Assembly: GCA_964411425.1 (NCBI GenBank)
Contig: CAYPKW010000091.1
Span: 1 to 9,558, forward strand
DNA from: CAYPKW01 sp964411425
GTDB taxonomy: Bacteria; Pseudomonadota; Alphaproteobacteria; Dongiales; Dongiaceae
Direction: 5' to 3'
Length of the DNA: 9,558 nt
Both the position numbers and the translations under genes were made by a program. Positions 6,955-9,558 of this stretch are shown piece after piece. Under the pieces are notes generated by a model. That model was not told the origin of the DNA, searched no databases, and saw only the letters and a program-made list of their open reading frames with translations. Each line of letters opens with the position of its first letter. Within the stretch, counting starts at the first letter, position 1.

Positions 6955-7929
6955 TTAACCGCCGCCAATCTGGTCCGCAAGCAGGCCCACCGCGGTCGCG
7001 AAGTAGGTGGAGCGATTCCATTTCAGAATCGTCTCGTAATTCGAGGTCACCAGGAACGCCGGCCCTCCGGGCCCGGCCGGAAGCACGATGGCGGCATTGC
7101 GGTCCCGGTCCGGCAGCGCGCCGCCCGTTGCCGTCCGCACGCCGAGCTTTTCCCACTGGGCGATGGGCTTGCGCAGGTTTTCCGCCGCCAGGGCCGGATC
7201 GAATTCGGACGGCAGCCGCACCGGCCAGCCCCAGGCCAGTTTCGAATTCCAGCCGCTCTTGGACAGGTAATTGGCGATCGACGCGAAGACGTCCGCCCGA
7301 TCGGTCCAGATGTCGCGCCGCCCGTCGCCGTCGAAGTCGACCGCGAAGTCGCGAAAGCTGGACGGCATGAATTGGTTTTGGCCCATGGCGCCCGCCCAGG
7401 AACCGGTCATCAGCTCGTGCGCGACGTGCCGCTCGTCCAATATGTGCAGCGCGTGCATCAACTCGCGCCGGAAGAACTCGCTGCGCCGCCCATCGTAGGC
7501 GAGCGTGGCCAGCGCGCCGATCACCGGGAAGTCTCCCAGGCGGCGCCCGAAGTCGGACTCCACCGCCCACAACGCCACGATGATGTTGGCCGGCACGCCG
7601 TACTGGCGCGTCACGCGTTCGAGGAGCGCGCGGTTGAGCGCCAACTCCTCGCGCCCCTGGTCGATGCGCTTCTGCGGCACCACCCGCTCGATGTATTCCT
7701 GGAACGTCATGGTGAACTCGGGCTGCGAGCGGTCGAGCTCGATGACGCGCGGAATCGGTTGCAGGCCCTCGAACGCCCGGTCGAGCGTCGCTCTCTCGAT
7801 TCCCTGCGCCAGCGCCTCCTGCCGCACCCCTTCGAGCCAGGCCCCGAAATCGGCGAAGGCGGGGCCGGCGACGAGGCAAAGCGGCAGGAATATCAATGGC
7901 AAACGCCGCATGGTCCGGATCTCCCGCAT
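6955..7929 (-). CDS. mltB: Lytic murein transglycosylase, MltB type
   Basis: A 324-residue periplasmic lytic transglycosylase (SLT_2/MltB family) that cleaves MurNAc-GlcNAc bonds with anhydro-MurNAc formation. The signal peptide ends at GPAFA-DF (cleavage after residue 26). The catalytic glutamate is E124 in ALWAVESDFGR. Further family marks are GALATLAYDGRRSEFFRREL, GAMGQNQFMPSSF, and the DFDGDGRRD loop, which resembles the EF-hand-like calcium site of MltB. There is no C-terminal peptidoglycan-binding domain; the protein ends just after the catalytic fold. The signal peptide has a Cys (LPLC, residue 18), but the lipobox does not fit, so a soluble periplasmic enzyme is more likely than a lipoprotein. 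Start: ATG at 7929 with AGGGGA 4 nt upstream. ATG at 7911 (MRRLPLIF) with GGAG 9 nt upstream is a close alternative. It forms an envelope trio with rlpA and dac. Confidence 0.95.
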   Translation of the reverse strand: MREIRTMRRLPLIFLPLCLVAGPAFADFGAWLEGVRQEALAQGIERATLDRAFEGLQPIPRVIELDRSQPEFTMTFQEYIERVVPQKRIDQGREELALNRALLERVTRQYGVPANIIVALWAVESDFGRRLGDFPVIGALATLAYDGRRSEFFRRELMHALHILDERHVAHELMTGSWAGAMGQNQFMPSSFRDFAVDFDGDGRRDIWTDRADVFASIANYLSKSGWNSKLAWGWPVRLPSEFDPALAAENLRKPIAQWEKLGVRTATGGALPDRDRNAAIVLPAGPGGPAFLVTSNYETILKWNRSTYFATAVGLLADQIGGG

Positions 7930-7934
7930 GGCAT

Positions 7935-7970
7935 CCCCTTCTGCCACAGTGCCCTGGCGCCGCAAAGGGG
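7935..7970 (-). promoter_or_regulatory. Candidate RBS-pairing hairpin in the mltB leader
   Basis: In the 52-bp gap between the CoA-transferase beta stop and mltB, CCCCTT (7970-7965) can pair perfectly with AAGGGG (7940-7935), which is the Shine-Dalgarno of the ATG at 7929. The stem is 6 bp and the loop 24 nt. A weak -10-like CATTAT (7977-7972) lies just upstream without a matching -35. The pairing is visible; a regulatory effect is inference. Confidence 0.3.
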
Positions 7971-7981
7971 CATAATGGTGG

Positions 7982-8677
7982 TCAGCCGGCGAGGCTCGCC
8001 GCGAATCTTGGATAGGTCTCGGCGATTTCGGCGCGAACCGGGCCCTGCAGCAGGTCGAGGGTGTCCTTGTCCGGCATGGGAGTGACCGGCACCGGGTCCG
8101 GACGATCGAACGCGAACCCCGTATTGTCGAGCACCTCTTCGAGCCCATGTCCCGGATGGATGCTGCGCAAGACGAATCTCCGGCGAGCCCCGTCGAAACC
8201 AAACAACGCGAGCTCGGTCAGCAGGGCGTAGGGACCCTGTCGCGGACCGGCGGCGCTAACGAAATCCACCCGCTCCACCAGACTGCGCCGGTTGTGCCCC
8301 TCGCGGAACAGAATCACCCGCGGCACGACGTAGTACAGGAACGTGGAGCCGAAGCAGCCCGGCCAGCGCGGCCGGCTCAGCGGGTAGGCGCCGGCGCCGA
8401 CCAAGTTGATGTTGCCCTCACCGTCGATCTGGCCGCCGCCGAGGAAGAAGGCGTCGATGCGGCCCTCGGCCGCGCAATCGAACAGCTCCACCCCGCCGTT
8501 GGTGAAGAAATTGTGACGCCGCGAGCCGAGCAGGCTGACGCGCATTTCTGCTGACCGCGCGCGGGCGAGCAACGCTCCACTCGCCGGGATCGGGGACAGC
8601 GCGCCCACCGCAACGTGCTGGCAGCCCTGCAGCAGCCGCGCGATGGTCGCGATCAACAATTCGCGCCGGGCACTCAT
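7982..8677 (-). CDS. CoA-transferase family protein, beta subunit
   Basis: A 231-residue protein of the class I CoA-transferase superfamily (glutaconate CoA-transferase / IpdB-like beta subunit). Characteristic stretches are HVAVGALSPIPASGALLARA (21-40), NFFTNGGVELFDCAAEGRID (56-75), FFLGGGQIDGEGNINLVG (77-94), VPRVILFREGHNRR, VDFVSAAG, and SIHPGHGLEEVLDNTGFAFD near the end. Classical class I enzymes carry a catalytic Glu in an (S)ENG-like motif after the first ARA helix. Here the corresponding place reads LLGSRRHNFF (49-58), with no Glu. The pair may therefore act as a hydrolase or lyase on a CoA ester, as IpdAB does in steroid degradation, rather than as a transferase; the substrate is unknown. 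The ATG at 8677 overlaps the alpha stop (ATGA) and has no Shine-Dalgarno, so the subunits are probably made in a fixed ratio by coupling. Confidence 0.88.
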   Translation of the reverse strand: MSARRELLIATIARLLQGCQHVAVGALSPIPASGALLARARSAEMRVSLLGSRRHNFFTNGGVELFDCAAEGRIDAFFLGGGQIDGEGNINLVGAGAYPLSRPRWPGCFGSTFLYYVVPRVILFREGHNRRSLVERVDFVSAAGPRQGPYALLTELALFGFDGARRRFVLRSIHPGHGLEEVLDNTGFAFDRPDPVPVTPMPDKDTLDLLQGPVRAEIAETYPRFAASLAG

Positions 8678-9480
8678 GGCGCGGCCGCGCGCAGCCGGTC
8701 TTGCCAGTACGCCACCACGTCGCGGAAACCCGCCGCCGTCCGCGCCGCCTCGGCGTAACGGGTAAGCGCCGCTTCGTCGGCGTCGTAGCAGCCCCACAGG
8801 GCAAGCGGCCATGCGCCGCGCCGCGCCTGGACGACGCCCGTTACGTAGAGCGCCGGGATCGTTCCCGCCGCCATGGCTTCGTCGTCGAACAGGTTGTCGC
8901 GAATCTCCTCCACGGTCGCGAAGGTCCGTACGGCGGCGTGGGCGAGAGTGACCAGCTCGCGCCGTCGCCCGATCCATAAGTTCCCTTGCCGGTCGGCGAT
9001 GGGCGCATGGAACAGCGCGACGTCCGGGCGGATCGCGGGCACGGCGACGAGGCGCTCGTCCGCCAGCGGGTTGTCGATCGTGCGCCAGTCGGGCCGATGC
9101 GCCAACAGGTCGCTACCCAATAGGCCGCGCATCGGCACGAACGGAAGCCCCTTTTCTCCGGCCAGCAAACCGGCGTGGATGGCCGGACAGGTGGCGTCCA
9201 ACACGCGAATAGCGCCGCGCTCGACCGCGTCGGTGAAGCGCGGTGCGGGCCCGTACTCGCCCAGAGTGATTGCCGAGGTCTCGATGGTCTCGACCGCGCC
9301 CGCGCCGATCAGCAGGTCGGCTTGCAACCCGCTGGTGGGCGCGCAGACGAGATGCAGCCGGCGCACCCCGCGCGCGATGAGCGCCAGCGTGGCGGCCACC
9401 GCGACGCCCGAGTAGTCCGGCGGCACGGCAAGCTTTGCGCCATCCGGGATCGCCGCGGCCAAGGCATCGAGGCCCTCCAT
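8674..9480 (-). CDS. CoA-transferase family protein, alpha subunit
   Basis: A 268-residue alpha subunit of the same CoA-transferase-like enzyme. The fold marks are IPDGAKLAVPPDYSG (11-25), VCAPTSGLQADLLIGAGAV (45-63), LGEYGPAPRF (73-82), a PFVPMRGLLGSDLLAHRPDW stretch, PAIRPDVALFHAPIADRQGN, and WIGRRRELVTLAHAA followed by TVEEIRD. The classical GGF glycine loop near the N-terminus is replaced by PPDYSG, so the family is divergent but appears intact. I recall close relatives from alphaproteobacteria annotated only as CoA transferase subunit A. The start is the ATG at 9480. An in-frame stop lies at 9514-9516 and no other ATG, GTG or TTG lies between, so the start cannot be further upstream. No Shine-Dalgarno precedes it; instead a -10-like element ends 6 nt before the ATG, which suggests a leaderless message. 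No signal peptide is seen; the protein is probably cytosolic. Confidence 0.88.
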   Translation of the reverse strand: MEGLDALAAAIPDGAKLAVPPDYSGVAVAATLALIARGVRRLHLVCAPTSGLQADLLIGAGAVETIETSAITLGEYGPAPRFTDAVERGAIRVLDATCPAIHAGLLAGEKGLPFVPMRGLLGSDLLAHRPDWRTIDNPLADERLVAVPAIRPDVALFHAPIADRQGNLWIGRRRELVTLAHAAVRTFATVEEIRDNLFDDEAMAAGTIPALYVTGVVQARRGAWPLALWGCYDADEAALTRYAEAARTAAGFRDVVAYWQDRLRAAAP

Positions 9481-9486
9481 CGCGCG

Positions 9487-9495
9487 AGGATAGCA
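9487..9495 (-). promoter_or_regulatory. Candidate extended -10 promoter for the CoA-transferase genes
   Basis: TGC-TATCCT on the minus strand: TATCCT matches TATAAT at 4 of 6 positions and has the TGn extension. The last base is 7 nt before the A of the alpha-subunit ATG, so usual spacing places +1 on that A. No good -35 is seen 17-18 nt upstream (GAAGGT or TGAAGG). Confidence 0.4.
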
Positions 9496-9503
9496 GGAAA
9501 CTT

Positions 9504-9530
9504 GTACCGACCTTCACGGATAGGCGGTAC
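9504..9530 (-). repeat. Operator-like inverted repeat upstream of the CoA-transferase genes
   Basis: GTACCG and CGGTAC form perfect 6-bp arms separated by 15 bp, with centres 21 bp apart, about two helical turns. The dyad would cover about -24 to -50 from the proposed start, over the missing -35. This fits an activator or repressor dimer site, but the arms are short and a chance match is possible. The rest of 9481-9558 shows no gene. Confidence 0.3.
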
Positions 9531-9558
9531 GCCTGACGGCCTGCCGCAATCGCCGGCC

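Noticed and set aside
6953..6960. Palindrome GGTTAACC at the mltB stop
   Set aside because: It is only 8 bp with no associated promoter or repeat, and is likely chance.
7876..7878. Cys18 in the MltB signal peptide as a lipidation site
   Set aside because: The preceding residues LPL do not fit the lipobox, and a normal AFA-D cleavage site follows.
7972..7977. -10-like CATTAT before mltB
   Set aside because: No -35 is seen at 17-18 nt (GGCGAG or CGGCGA); too weak to call a promoter by itself.
6766..8085. Long open frame on the plus strand (439 codons) opposite rlpA and mltB, and similar long plus-strand frames at 1540-2526, 2536-3426, 3209-4330 and 4429-5475
   Set aside because: They lie opposite well-identified genes, cross gene borders, have Arg/Pro/His-rich translations with no domain I recognise, and are expected shadows in GC-rich DNA.
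7930..8202. Upstream extension of the mltB frame into the CoA-transferase beta gene
   Set aside because: The extension is Arg/Ser-rich shadow sequence, and the signal peptide begins only at 7929 or 7911.
1..9558. Search by eye for tRNA, rRNA, CRISPR repeats, insertion sequences, attachment sites and intrinsic terminators
   Set aside because: No repeated units, transposase motifs, cloverleaf-like segments or GC stem plus T-run were found; the window is almost entirely coding.

Overview
The window is GC-rich (roughly two thirds G+C by eye) and carries ten protein genes, all on the minus strand and packed end to end. Six gaps or overlaps are 10 nt or less and the longest internal gap is 52 bp. 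Gene content, gene order and protein style (zinc-knuckle-free MetRS of about 530 residues, HolB with an intact P-loop and no cysteine cluster, RlpA with DPBB plus SPOR domains) suggest an alphaproteobacterium, most likely near the Rhodospirillales. This assignment is from memory of gene neighbourhoods, not from a search.

In the direction of transcription (high to low coordinates) the layout is as follows. (1) 9480-7982: alpha and beta subunits of a divergent class I CoA-transferase-like enzyme, overlapping by ATGA. A candidate extended -10 sits exactly where it would start a leaderless mRNA at the alpha ATG, with an inverted repeat just upstream. (2) 7929-4807: three envelope genes, an MltB-type lytic transglycosylase, the lipoprotein RlpA and a PBP5-type D-Ala-D-Ala carboxypeptidase. 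All three act on periplasmic peptidoglycan. (3) 4803-3089: thymidylate kinase and the DNA polymerase III delta-prime subunit, overlapping by ATGA, which supply dTTP and load the sliding clamp. (4) 3054-1: methionyl-tRNA synthetase, a TatD-family metal hydrolase and an MBL-fold hydrolase cut by the window edge. Both junctions here have the form TGATG.

The stretch from mltB to the MBL gene looks like a housekeeping cluster I recall from many alphaproteobacteria, joining wall remodelling, DNA replication and tRNA charging. The CoA-transferase pair is probably a separate unit that happens to lie upstream.

I found no mobile element, CRISPR array, RNA gene or clear intrinsic terminator, and no gene-free stretch longer than 78 bp. 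I did not find a convincing new biological system. The points most worth a check are the missing canonical glutamate in the CoA-transferase beta subunit, the possible leaderless promoter with its dyad, an Arg in place of a commonly conserved Asp in RlpA, and small hairpins at several intercistronic junctions.
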